NCBI RefSeq assembly: GCF_000007665.1
Contig: NC_006087.1
Location: 1,302,001 to 1,366,000 of the forward strand
Source of the DNA: Leifsonia xyli subsp. xyli str. CTCB07
GTDB lineage: Bacteria > Actinomycetota > Actinomycetes > Actinomycetales > Microbacteriaceae
DNA: 64,000 nucleotides
Direction: 5' to 3'
Position numbers and translations under genes: made by a program. The notes beneath the pieces are model-generated. The model worked only from the letters and a program-made list of their open reading frames with translations, made no database searches and was not told the DNA's origin. Within the stretch, counting starts at the first letter, position 1. Each line of letters begins with the position of its first letter. Positions 1 through 11,072 of the stretch are shown piece by piece.

Positions 1-339
1 GGGACGGAACTCGCTCTCCTGCACGGCCGTGACTGTCCGGTGGAGGGCGTCATCCTGCTCTCGCCACCGCTGCACCGTGCCAAACCGGAGCACTTGGCGG
101 CCTGGGCGGGGGACCAGCGGCCGATCGTGGCGCTCATCCCGGAGCATGACGATTATCTGCGACCCGCCGAGGCGGCGGAGCGGTTTCGTCCGCTGCCGCA
201 GATCGAGCTGGTGGCGGTCGCAGGCGGCAAGCACCTCTGGGTGGGGGAGAACCAGACCCGGCGTGTGCTCGATGAGGTCGTGGCACGCCTCAACCCGGCG
301 GCGGTTCCGCTGCCGACGCACTGGCCGCCGGCTCCGTAG
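1..339 (+). CDS. C-terminal part of an alpha/beta-hydrolase-like protein (5' end outside window)
   Basis: The reading frame is open from base 1 to a TAG at 337-339, so the gene starts before the window. The visible 112 residues show two late elements of the alpha/beta-hydrolase fold. One is an acidic turn (PEHDDYLRP) after a beta strand, which would carry the catalytic Asp. The other is GGKHLW near the end, which would supply the catalytic His. The nucleophile elbow (GxSxG) would lie upstream and cannot be checked. The gene converges on the permease that follows, with 10 bp between the two stop codons. The substrate is unknown. The fold assignment is moderately sure. Confidence 0.55.
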   Translation, partial: GTELALLHGRDCPVEGVILLSPPLHRAKPEHLAAWAGDQRPIVALIPEHDDYLRPAEAAERFRPLPQIELVAVAGGKHLWVGENQTRRVLDEVVARLNPAAVPLPTHWPPAP

Positions 340-349
340 CCTTACGCGG

Positions 350-1387
350 TCAGAGCTCGTTCTGGCGCGGGACCAGGACCTGCTTGATGATCAGCAGGAT
401 GGCGGCTGCGAACGGGATGGCGACGAGCGCACCGAGGATGCCGAGCAGCGTGCCGCCGGCGAGAGCGGCCACGACGACGACCGCGCCCGGGACCGAGACT
501 GCCCGGTTCATGATGCGCGGGCTGAGGACGTACGCCTCGACCTGCATGTAGACGATGTAGTAGACAGCGGCGGCGATCGCGGTCGGCGGTCCGGAGAAGA
601 GGCAGACGAACACGATGATGACCGAGCCGGTGATCGTTCCGACCAGCGGGATCAGCGAGAAGAAGAAGGCGATCGACGCGAGCAGAATCGGGAACTTGGC
701 GCCGATGACGCTCAGGAAGATCGTGGAGAGCACGCCGTTGACGAGTGCGAGCACGACCTGACCCATCACGTACTTGCCGACGGAATCGGTGATCTGGTCG
801 CCGATGTCCGCGAACCGGGAGCGACGGGAGGCCGGCACAAGCTGGTATCCCGCGCGCTTGATCGACGGCAGGGAAGCGGTGAAGTAGATCGTCAGGATGA
901 TGACGATGACCACGCCGAAGGCGCCCTGGACGATCCCGATGCCGGTCTGCAGGACTTTGGAGGTGATGTCGGGGAGGTTCTGCTGCAGCCACTGGGTCAC
1001 AGCGTCGATGTTCTGCTGGTTGACGATCGTCGGGAACTGGTGCTGCAGCGTGAGGAACCACTTCTCGGCGTCACCGTTGCTCACCCAGGAGACGGTGTTC
1101 TGAACCAGCTGAGTTGCCTGGCCGACGGCGACCGGGACGATCGCCCAGATCAGGCCGACGAAAGCTCCGATCACGATCACCAGGGTGGTGATCAGCGCGA
1201 GCCAGCGCGGAACCTTGCGGCGCTCGAGGAAGACGATGAGCGGCTCGATGCCGAGCGCGAGGAAAAGCGCGGCACCGATGTAGGTGATGATCGTCGCGAG
1301 GCTGACGATGGAGGTCAGGATGAGTATCCCGAGCCCTACCCCGAGAGCCCCGATGAGACCGACGCGGAATGGGTTCTGGATCTTCAC
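350..1387 (-). CDS. AI-2E family transporter (PerM/YdiK-type permease)
   Basis: This is an integral membrane protein of 345 residues, the usual length of the AI-2E/PerM family. It has an N-terminal pair of hydrophobic segments (about residues 8-50), further helices at about 60-90, an amphipathic linker (about 90-150), and a C-terminal block of helices from about residue 155 that includes a GPPTAIAAAVYYIVYMQ segment. The family is named for autoinducer-2 export, but many members have other or unknown substrates, so no substrate is claimed. The start is a GTG preceded by AAGGGA on the minus strand. The gene lies just downstream of the long coiled-coil gene in the same direction and could be co-transcribed with it. 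Confidence 0.85.
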   Translation of the reverse strand: MKIQNPFRVGLIGALGVGLGILILTSIVSLATIITYIGAALFLALGIEPLIVFLERRKVPRWLALITTLVIVIGAFVGLIWAIVPVAVGQATQLVQNTVSWVSNGDAEKWFLTLQHQFPTIVNQQNIDAVTQWLQQNLPDITSKVLQTGIGIVQGAFGVVIVIILTIYFTASLPSIKRAGYQLVPASRRSRFADIGDQITDSVGKYVMGQVVLALVNGVLSTIFLSVIGAKFPILLASIAFFFSLIPLVGTITGSVIIVFVCLFSGPPTAIAAAVYYIVYMQVEAYVLSPRIMNRAVSVPGAVVVVAALAGGTLLGILGALVAIPFAAAILLIIKQVLVPRQNEL

Positions 1388-1408
1388 TGATGCGTCCCTT
1401 CTGGCTTG

Positions 1409-3718
1409 CTAGTCCTGCCGGACTGCGCTGACGTGATCCGCCTGCTGCAGCATCCCTCGCAGGTTCTCGAAATAGCCGGCGACGGCTTCGCGCTCGATCC
1501 TAATCTGCGACAGACGTTCTTCGGCGTCGGAGACCAGGCGTTGCGTCCGCTCTTCGGCATCTCCGATCAGAGAAGCAGCGCGCTCTTCGGCGTCGTGGAC
1601 GATGTCAGCGGCGGTCTGCTCGGCCTCTTTTCGGGCCGACTTGACCGTCTCACGAGCCTCCGACTCATGGGCTTCGGCCTCGGCGCGGGCCTGCGCGGTG
1701 CGCTTGACCGCCTCCGCGAGCTGGACATTCGCCTCATCCAGGTACTTCTGCGTCTGGGCGACGGCCTCTTGATGGCGGCTGAGGTGCTCTTTCTCGGCTT
1801 CGTCGCGGCGGGCGCGCAGTTCGACCTCGAGGTCGATCCGGGCCTGCTCGACCTCCCGCGTGTGCCGGTCGACCTCTTCGAGCGTTGTCGTGCGCAGGGT
1901 CACCAGTTCGGCGTCCAGAGCGGCGCGTGCGGCCGCGGCTTCCTGGTCGAAAGCGGCCTGGCGCTCGGCGAGCTGGGCGTTGAGCGCGGTCGTGCCCGCA
2001 GCGATCTCACGGGCGAGTTCGGCTCGAGCTTGCGCGCTGTCGCGTTCGAGGGCGACGCGGGCCCGCTCGGTCTCGTCGGCGAGCGAGATGCGGGTCTGCT
2101 CGGCCTCGCGGGCCAGTTCGAGGCGCTGCTGCTCGATGTCGTCCGCCAGCTCGTTCGCTGTGGTGGCGCGCTGGTTCTCCAGCTCCACGGCGGTGCGGCG
2201 GATATCCTCTGCGAGGGTGGCGCGGGTGCGCTCTGTCTCTTCCGCGAGCGCCGAGCGGCTCTCCTCGCGATCGGCGGCGAGTTTGGCGGCGGTCTGCTCG
2301 ATGTCGGCGGCGAGCCGCGACTTGGTGCCGCTGAGCTCGGCCTCCAGCGCCGACCTGGCCTGCTCGACCTCGGCCTTCAGCCGGGACTTGGTCTGCTCGA
2401 CTTCGGCGGCAAGAGCCGAACGGGTGGTGCTCACCTCGGCGTTGAGCGCGGAGCGGGTCTCATCGACCTCGGCCGCGAGACGTGCCTGTGTGGTGGTCAC
2501 CTCCGCGGTGAGGGTGCTGCGCTCGCGGGACAGCTCTTCGGCGAGGGCGGACTTGGCGCGGGTGACTTCGTGGTCGAGCGCGGACTTCGTGGTGGTGACT
2601 TCCTCCGCGAGTTCTGCCCGGGTGTTCTCCAGCTCTTCGGCCAGTTCTGCGCGCGCGGTGATGACTTCCTCGGCGAGGCGGGCGCGGGTCTGCTCGACCT
2701 CGGCGATGAGCGCGCCTTTCGTCTGCTCGACCTCGGCGGCCAGCGCCTTCCGGGTCTGCTCCACCTCCGTGGCGAGAGCCTGGCGGGTGGTGGCGTCCTC
2801 GTTGGCGAGATCGGCTCGGGTCTGTGCTGCTTTCGCGGCGAGGTCGGCACGCTGCATCTCGACCTCGGCGGCCAGATCGGCGCGGGCCTGCGCGGCGTCG
2901 GCAGTGAGCCTGTCGCGGACCCGGGTCTGTTCGGCGGCGAGGGAGTCGTTCGTCTCGGCGACATGGCGCTCGAGCTCCAGAAGCGTTTGAGCGGTCTCGC
3001 GCTCGAAGGCGGGGCGGTCGTCGGCGAGGGCCTTCTCCAGCTCGCCGCGCCGGGAGACGATGGTCCGCTCGAGGTCGGCCGCCTCGGCGCGCGCGGCGGC
3101 CGCTTCGCGGGAGGCGACCGCCTTCAGCTCGGCCGCCTCCCGGTCGGCTTCGGCACGGACGGCCGCAGCCTCGCGTTTGCTGGTCGCACGCAGCTCCGCG
3201 GCCTCCGTCGCCACGGCGCCGCGGATCGCGGCTGCCTCGCGCATGGCATCGGTGAGCAACGTCTCTTTGCTGGTGCGCGTCTTGGTGAGCAGATCGTTGG
3301 ACTCGATCTGGGCGTCCTCGAGCAGCGTCGCCGCGCGCGCCTGAGCGTCGGCCAGCATGCGCTCGGCCTGCTGGGCCGCGGACCGCTTGACCTTCTCGAC
3401 CTCGGCGGCGACGCCGGCGCGCAGCTTCTCGGCGTCGATGTCGGCCTGCGCGATGAGACGAGTGGACTGCTCCTCGGCGACGCGGAGGGTGTTCTCCAGC
3501 TTGGTGCCGAGCCCTGAGTAGGTGGGGCTGCCGACCTCTTCGATCTCGGCGTTCAGCTCCTCGATGCGCAGTTGGAGACGCTTGATCTCCTTGGACTGAT
3601 CGGCGCTCTTGGTGTTCGACTTGATGAGCTCGCCGCGCAGGTCCTGGACGGTCTTGTCGACTTCGTCCTTGTCGTAACCGCGGAAGACCTGCGTGAAGTC
3701 CGATTCGTCGGTGGCCAC
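1409..3718 (-). CDS. DivIVA-like very long coiled-coil protein with hendecad repeats
   Basis: This is a protein of about 769 residues. Its N-terminus (FRGYDKDEVD, about residues 11-20) matches the start of DivIVA/Wag31-type polar scaffold proteins. From about residue 265 to 620 the chain is an almost unbroken series of 11-residue units of the form RxxLAAEVEQT, about 30 in a row, which predicts a long right-handed coiled coil. The rest is also Ala/Glu-rich coiled coil. By analogy with Streptomyces Scy-like proteins and other actinobacterial coiled-coil proteins it may be a cytoskeletal or polar-growth scaffold; that role is inferred. The GTG at 3718 is chosen over the upstream start at 3754 because AGGAG sits seven bases before it. 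The opposite strand is open over most of the gene because of codon bias, not because a second gene lies there. Confidence 0.8.
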   Translation of the reverse strand: MATDESDFTQVFRGYDKDEVDKTVQDLRGELIKSNTKSADQSKEIKRLQLRIEELNAEIEEVGSPTYSGLGTKLENTLRVAEEQSTRLIAQADIDAEKLRAGVAAEVEKVKRSAAQQAERMLADAQARAATLLEDAQIESNDLLTKTRTSKETLLTDAMREAAAIRGAVATEAAELRATSKREAAAVRAEADREAAELKAVASREAAAARAEAADLERTIVSRRGELEKALADDRPAFERETAQTLLELERHVAETNDSLAAEQTRVRDRLTADAAQARADLAAEVEMQRADLAAKAAQTRADLANEDATTRQALATEVEQTRKALAAEVEQTKGALIAEVEQTRARLAEEVITARAELAEELENTRAELAEEVTTTKSALDHEVTRAKSALAEELSRERSTLTAEVTTTQARLAAEVDETRSALNAEVSTTRSALAAEVEQTKSRLKAEVEQARSALEAELSGTKSRLAADIEQTAAKLAADREESRSALAEETERTRATLAEDIRRTAVELENQRATTANELADDIEQQRLELAREAEQTRISLADETERARVALERDSAQARAELAREIAAGTTALNAQLAERQAAFDQEAAAARAALDAELVTLRTTTLEEVDRHTREVEQARIDLEVELRARRDEAEKEHLSRHQEAVAQTQKYLDEANVQLAEAVKRTAQARAEAEAHESEARETVKSARKEAEQTAADIVHDAEERAASLIGDAEERTQRLVSDAEERLSQIRIEREAVAGYFENLRGMLQQADHVSAVRQD

Positions 3719-3900
3719 TGTGTTACTCCTGAAGGGTCTGTGGGGTGCGGGCAACGCACGCCGGAGACATCATACCGTCGGTAGGATACGCGCACGGGAC
3801 TTGCGGTAGCGTGCAAGGGGACGGTTAGACGCCTTTCAGGGTGCTCCGGTATCTTTCTGTGACTGTTCCGTTCCCCGTCCGGGCACACGAGGAGTTCTGT

Positions 3901-5748
3901 TTGCGTTTCGTATTCGCCATCGTCGCGTTCGTGATCGCTGCCGTCATGATCGCCGCCGGCATCGCCCAGCGCACGATCTTCGTGCCCCCTTCACAGCTCA
4001 CGGCGACAGCAACGGTCTCAGGTGATGCCCGTTACATCGTGCTCAACAGCGCGGTACTGAACGCGCACCCCGGGCAGCAGACGCTCTCCGTCTCGGGTGC
4101 GAAGGACCCTGCCTCCCAGGTCGTCGCCTACGGGCGCACAGCCGATGTGGAAGTCTGGCTCGGAGATCAGAAGTATGTCGCCATCGGATATGACACGGCC
4201 ACGGGCCGGCTGACGACGAAGACGGTCACGCCCGCGGTCGCCGGCGCGGAGCGCTCATCGCCCGCTCCGACCCCGGCGGGCGCTGCGTCCGGTTCCGTCG
4301 CCTCAGCGACGCCCGGCCCGAATCCAGCCGGCTCCGATCTGTGGCTGGAGGAGTCCGACGGAGCGAACGCCCAGACCACGCGTATGAACCTCCCCCCCGG
4401 TATGAGCGTCATCGTCGCGGCGGACGGCGCGAAGCCGGCTCCCAATAAGATCCTCGTCACCTGGCCGGTCGACACCAGCACGCCGTGGGCGTTCCCGCTC
4501 ATCATCGGCGGCCTCGTGCTGCTGGTGATCGGGATCGTGCTCTACCTGTGGGCTCTCTACGCCCACCGGAAGTCGCGCGGCCCGCGCCGCAAGAGCGGAC
4601 CCAAGATGCCCAAACTTCCGAAGACCCCGACGTACAAGCCGATCTCGTCGCCCCCTTCCTTCGAGAGCTCCCGTGGCCGCCGCTCGAACCGCCGCTCGCG
4701 GGTGGTCCTCCCGGCTGCGCTGGCCGGGGCGCTCGCTCTCGGTGCGGTCGGCGGCGGGGCGTTCGCGGACACGACCGACATTCCGACACCGAGTGCGACC
4801 AGAACGGCCAAACCGGTCGATCAGCTCCCCCCGGCGGTCACGGAGCCGCAGCTGAAGCGCATCCTGAGCCGCATCTCCGCGGTCGCGGCCAAAGCCGACT
4901 CCACGGCGGACCTCCCCCTCGCCAAGACCCGTTTCGCCGGGCCGGCGCTGCAACTGCGACAGGCGAACTACACTATCAGGGTGAAAAAAGCGGATGAGCC
5001 GGTGCCATCCGCCATTCCGGACGGCCCGATCGAGCTGGCCTTGCCGCAGGCGACCGACACTTGGCCGCGGACGGTCAACGCTGTGGTGAGGATGCCGGCC
5101 GCCGCCGATGGGAAGGCGCAAGCCCCGATCGCCCTGGCCCTGGTGCAGGAGACGCCCCGCGATAACTACCTGGTTCAGTACGCGATCACGCTCGAGCCGA
5201 ACGTGAAGGTTCCGAACCTCGCCCCGGCGAGCATCGGGGCGGCGGTCGTCCCACCGGACTCGAAGCTGCTGAAGGTGAGCCCGGACCAGGTGGGCGCGGC
5301 TTACGGCGACATCCTCCTGAACGGCGCCTCGAGCAAATGGGCGGAGAGCTTCGACCTGGCGGACGACAAACTCCTCCAGCAGGTCGGCCAGGCCTGGAAG
5401 CAGCAGGAGACGGCCAAACTCCAGAAGGAGGCCGGCAACACCTCCTCTCTGGCGTGGACGAGTCAGCAGGGCAAGGGCCCGGTCATCTCGATGGCCACCA
5501 ACGACTCCGGCGCGATCGTGTGGGTCGATCCCGAAGAGGTCCAGCTACACCGGGTGCTCGAGGCCGGGGCTCAGGTCATCGCCGGTCCGACCGTTGCCGC
5601 GCTCTCGGGCGTCACCGCCTCGAACACCGCCATCCAGTCCACCTACGGCTACCAGCTGGCGTTCTCCGTGCCGGCGGCCGGATCGAAGGAGAAGATCCGC
5701 TTGCTCGGATTCGCTCAGGGCCTCATCTCCGCCGCCCAGGTGCCGTAG
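3901..5748 (+). CDS. Large conserved hypothetical membrane/secreted protein
   Basis: This is a 615-residue protein that I do not recognise as a characterised family. It starts with a hydrophobic segment (FVFAIVAFVIAAVMIAAGIA) that looks like a signal anchor. An extracytoplasmic Thr/Pro/Ala-rich stretch follows. A second transmembrane helix (about residues 200-222, LIIGGLVLLVIGIVLYLWAL) leads into a very basic loop. A third hydrophobic segment lies near residue 270 (LPAALAGALALGAVGGGAFA), and a 330-residue C-terminal domain follows, probably outside the cell. The TTG start at 3901 has GAGGAG six bases upstream, which is better than the ATG-like start at 3841. It is divergent from the coiled-coil gene and shares its upstream region. 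The role is unknown, probably cell-envelope related. Confidence 0.7.
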   Translation: MRFVFAIVAFVIAAVMIAAGIAQRTIFVPPSQLTATATVSGDARYIVLNSAVLNAHPGQQTLSVSGAKDPASQVVAYGRTADVEVWLGDQKYVAIGYDTATGRLTTKTVTPAVAGAERSSPAPTPAGAASGSVASATPGPNPAGSDLWLEESDGANAQTTRMNLPPGMSVIVAADGAKPAPNKILVTWPVDTSTPWAFPLIIGGLVLLVIGIVLYLWALYAHRKSRGPRRKSGPKMPKLPKTPTYKPISSPPSFESSRGRRSNRRSRVVLPAALAGALALGAVGGGAFADTTDIPTPSATRTAKPVDQLPPAVTEPQLKRILSRISAVAAKADSTADLPLAKTRFAGPALQLRQANYTIRVKKADEPVPSAIPDGPIELALPQATDTWPRTVNAVVRMPAAADGKAQAPIALALVQETPRDNYLVQYAITLEPNVKVPNLAPASIGAAVVPPDSKLLKVSPDQVGAAYGDILLNGASSKWAESFDLADDKLLQQVGQAWKQQETAKLQKEAGNTSSLAWTSQQGKGPVISMATNDSGAIVWVDPEEVQLHRVLEAGAQVIAGPTVAALSGVTASNTAIQSTYGYQLAFSVPAAGSKEKIRLLGFAQGLISAAQVP

Positions 5749-5771
5749 CGCTCAGCGTATTGTTTTAACCC

Positions 5772-6725
5772 ATGAACCAGATCCCGCCCACTCCGACGAA
5801 TCTCCGCGGCGCCGTCGACCTCAGCGCACTCGTGAACCGGCCGGCGCCGGGTGAGGCTGGCCCCACAGCGATCGGCGAGGAGATCGCCCTGCCGAGCCTG
5901 TTCTTCGAGGGCACCGATGCGAACATCGATGACTTCCTTCAGCTGTCGGCGCGCATTCCGGTCGTCGTCGAACTCGTCGCGGAGTGGAGCGAACCGGCCA
6001 GCGAGCTTGTTCCGGTCCTCGACCGGGTGATCGCAGAGTTCGGTGGGCGGCTCGTGCTCGTGAAGGTCGATGTGGACGCCAACCCGCAGCTCGCCCAGGC
6101 TTTCCAGGCTCAGTCCGTGCCGACCGTTGCGGCGATCGTCGCGGGACGCCCGGTGCAGCTGTTTGCCGGGGCGCTGCCGGAGGAGCAGATCAAGGATGTG
6201 TTCGGACAGCTCCTGGCGCTCGCCGCGCAGAACGGCGTGACCGTCGCAGCGGCCGTCGAGACCGGTGCGGCCCCGTCCGACGCTCCGGCCACGGAGCCGG
6301 ATCCCGAGCCGCTACCCCCGCACCACGCGGCGGCCTCCGAGGCGATCGATCGCGGCGACTACGAGACGGCCATCGCCGAGTACAAGACGGCGATCGCGCA
6401 GGACCCGCGGGACGCGATGGCGGTGGCCGGGCTCGCCCAGGTCGGCCTGCTCTCGCGCCTCGTCGGCAAGACGATGGAGGACATTCGCACGGCCGGGGCG
6501 AACGAACCGTCCGACCCGGACGCGCAGCTCGCGGTGGCCGACCTGGATCTCTCGGGCGGCCGCATCGAAGACGCCTTCGACCGGCTGCTCTCCCTGTTCC
6601 CGACACTGGACGCGGCGGGCAAGGAAGCGGTGCGCACGCGCATCCTGGACTACTTCGAGATCGTCGGCGTGGAGGACCCGCGCGTCGCGAAGGCCCGGGC
6701 TCGGCTGGCATCGCTGCTGTACTGA
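5772..6725 (+). CDS. Thioredoxin-fold/TPR co-chaperone (YbbN/CnoX-like)
   Basis: This protein has 317 residues. Residues about 35-165 form a thioredoxin-like domain (VVVELVAEWSEPASELVPVL, then VKVDVDANPQLAQAFQAQSVPT with the cis-Pro motif). The redox CxxC is replaced by SEPA, so it cannot act as a disulfide reductase. Residues about 185-317 are helical tetratricopeptide-like repeats (AIDRGDYETAIAEYKTAI). This architecture is that of YbbN/CnoX holdases, which cooperate with chaperones; here the function is inferred from architecture. The ATG at 5772 is weakly supported by a ribosome site. It lies 23 bp after the previous gene and converges on glgB. Confidence 0.8.
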   Translation: MNQIPPTPTNLRGAVDLSALVNRPAPGEAGPTAIGEEIALPSLFFEGTDANIDDFLQLSARIPVVVELVAEWSEPASELVPVLDRVIAEFGGRLVLVKVDVDANPQLAQAFQAQSVPTVAAIVAGRPVQLFAGALPEEQIKDVFGQLLALAAQNGVTVAAAVETGAAPSDAPATEPDPEPLPPHHAAASEAIDRGDYETAIAEYKTAIAQDPRDAMAVAGLAQVGLLSRLVGKTMEDIRTAGANEPSDPDAQLAVADLDLSGGRIEDAFDRLLSLFPTLDAAGKEAVRTRILDYFEIVGVEDPRVAKARARLASLLY

Positions 6726-6769
6726 CGTCCACTCCCCGGGGCCAGCGGCGAACGGCTGCCGGGTCTTAT

Positions 6770-8967
6770 TCAGCGCCCGGTCTTGAGAAAGAGCGCTCCG
6801 AGCGGCGGCAGCGTCAACACCGCCGAGGCCGGACTTCCCATCCACGGCTCCTCCACCGCGGTCACCCCGCCGAAATTGCCGACTCCGGAGCCGCCGAACA
6901 CGTCCGCGTCCGTGTTGAGCAGTTCCTCCCAGCCGCCCGCGAAAGGCAGTCCCACCCGGTACTCCGTGTGCGGGGCGCCCGAGAAGTTCAGGATGACCGC
7001 GATGGGCTCTCCGCGCCCATCCTTCCGCAGAAAAGCCAGGACGTTGCCGGCCGCGTCCGATCCGTCCAGCCACTCGAAACCAGAGGGGTCGTTGTCGTGG
7101 GCCCAGAGTGCGGGGGCGCCGCGGTAGACGGCGTTCAGCTCGCAGACGAGGTTCCACAGGCCGCGGTGGGCGGGCTGATCGAGTATCCACCAGTCGAGGC
7201 CGCGCTCCTCGCTCCACTCGGAGGGCTGGCCGAACTCCTGGCCCATGAAGAGCAGTTGCTTGCCCGGGTGCGCCCACATGAACGCCAGGTAGGCGCGCAT
7301 GTTCGCGAGCTGCTGCCAGTGGTCGCCGGGCATCTTGCCGAGGAGCGACCCTTTCCCGTGAACGACTTCGTCGTGGCTGATCGGCAGGAGGAAACTCTCG
7401 CTCCACGCGTACACGAACGAGAACGTGATCCTGCTGTGGTGCCAGCTCCGATACAGGGGGTCCTCGCGGATGTACTGGAGCGAGTCGTGCATCCACCCCA
7501 TGTTCCACTTGAGGCCGAAGCCCAGACCGCCGGAGGAGGTGGGAGCCGTGACGCCAGGGTAGCTCGTGGACTCCTCCGCGATCACGATCGTGCCGGGGTT
7601 CCGCTTGTAGGCGGTCGCGGTGACCTCCTGCAGGAAGGCGATCGCTTCGAGGTTCTCCCGCCCGCCGTGGATGTTGGGCTCCCATCCGTCGGCGTCCCGG
7701 GAGTAGTCGAGGTAGAGCATCGACGCGACGGCATCCACCCGCAGACCGTCGATGTGGAACTCCTCGAGCCAGTAGAGCGCGTTGGCGACGAGGAAGTTTC
7801 GCACCTGCGAGTTGCCGTAGTCGAAGACGTAGGTGCCCCAGTCGGCGTGCTCGCCGCGTCGCGGGTCGGCGTGCTCGTAGAGCGGCTGGCCGTCGAAGCG
7901 GGCGAGCGCCCAATCGTCTTTGGGGAAGTGGCCGGGAACCCAGTCGAGCAGTACCCCGATTCCTGCGCGGTGCAGGCGGTCGATGAGGTACTTGAGATCG
8001 TCGGGGCTCCCGAAGCGGCTCGTCGGCGCGTAGTATCCGGTGACTTGGTATCCCCAGGAGCCGCCGAAGGGATGTTCGGCGAGCGGCAGGAACTCGACGT
8101 GCGTGTAGCCGAGGGCGCCGAGGTAGTCGATGAGCTGGTCGGCCGCCTCGCGGTAGCCGAGGTCCGGACGCCAGCTGCCGAAGTGGAGTTCGTAGATCGA
8201 CATCGGACCGGTGTGCGGATCGCTGGCCGCGCGGCGGCGCATCCACTCGCCGTCCTGCCACTCGTGCCGGCTGACGGCGATGCGGGAGGCTGTGTCCGGC
8301 GGGGTCTCGGCCAGCTGCGCCATCGGGTCGATCTTGCGCACCCAATCGCCGGACTGCGCGAGCAGGTCGAACTTGTAGATCGCGCCTTCGCCGACCCCGG
8401 GGACGAACAACTCCCACACTCCGGAGGAGCCCATGTTGCGCAGGGAGTGCAGCGTTCCGTCCCAGCCGTTGAAGTCCCCGACGACACGGACGGCCCGAGC
8501 GTGGGGCGCCCACACAGTGAAAGCTGTGCCCGTGACGCCGCCGAGGTCGCGCAACCGGGCGCCAAGCGCCGTCCAGAGCCGCTCGTGGCGGCCCTCGCGG
8601 ATGAGGTGGAGGTCGAGCTCGCCGATGGTCGGCAGGAAACGGTAGGGGTCGTCGGCGGACCAGGCGCTGCCGTCGGCGTAGCGGGCCTCGATCTCGTACG
8701 CACCGGGGCCGGCGATGTCCACACCCTGCCAGATGCCGTGCGCGAGGTGCGCCAGCTCGAGGTACGCCCCGGTCGGCAGTACGGCGAACACGGCTTCGGC
8801 CAGTGGGCGCAGGGTGCGGATGACCGTGACCGGGTCGGCAATCCCGGCGGCGGCCACCTGGTGCTGGCCGAGCACGGAGTGCGGATCGTGATAGCTGCCG
8901 GTGGCGACGGCGTGCAGCACGGCGTCGTCGATCCCGGGCAGGGCGGCGGCTCGCTCGGGGAGGGGGG

Positions 8968-8971
<4 letters not shown>
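6770..8971 (-). CDS. glgB: 1,4-alpha-glucan branching enzyme GlgB
   Basis: GlgB creates alpha-1,6 branches in glycogen-like glucan in the cytosol. The 733 residues show the N-terminal CBM48-type domains (for example DFNGWDGTLHSLR) and a GH13 catalytic barrel. The nucleophile Asp is in DGLRVDAV (about residue 413), the acid/base Glu in VIAEESTSYP (about 465), and the stabilising Asp in ISHDEVVHGKGS. The length is normal for the actinobacterial type. Its ATG overlaps the glgE stop codon by four bases (TCAT on the plus strand, 8968-8971), so the two genes are translationally coupled. With GlgE this gives the GlgE pathway of alpha-glucan synthesis. Confidence 0.97.
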
Positions 8972-11043
<2,072 letters not shown>

Positions 11044-11072
11044 TCATAGCCTCTCCACCAGGCGACTCCCTT

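Noticed and set aside
1406..3517. Very long open frames on the strand opposite the coiled-coil gene
   Set aside because: They follow from the strong codon bias and repetitive Ala/Glu codons of the real gene. They have low-complexity Gly/Leu/Arg content and no ribosome site.
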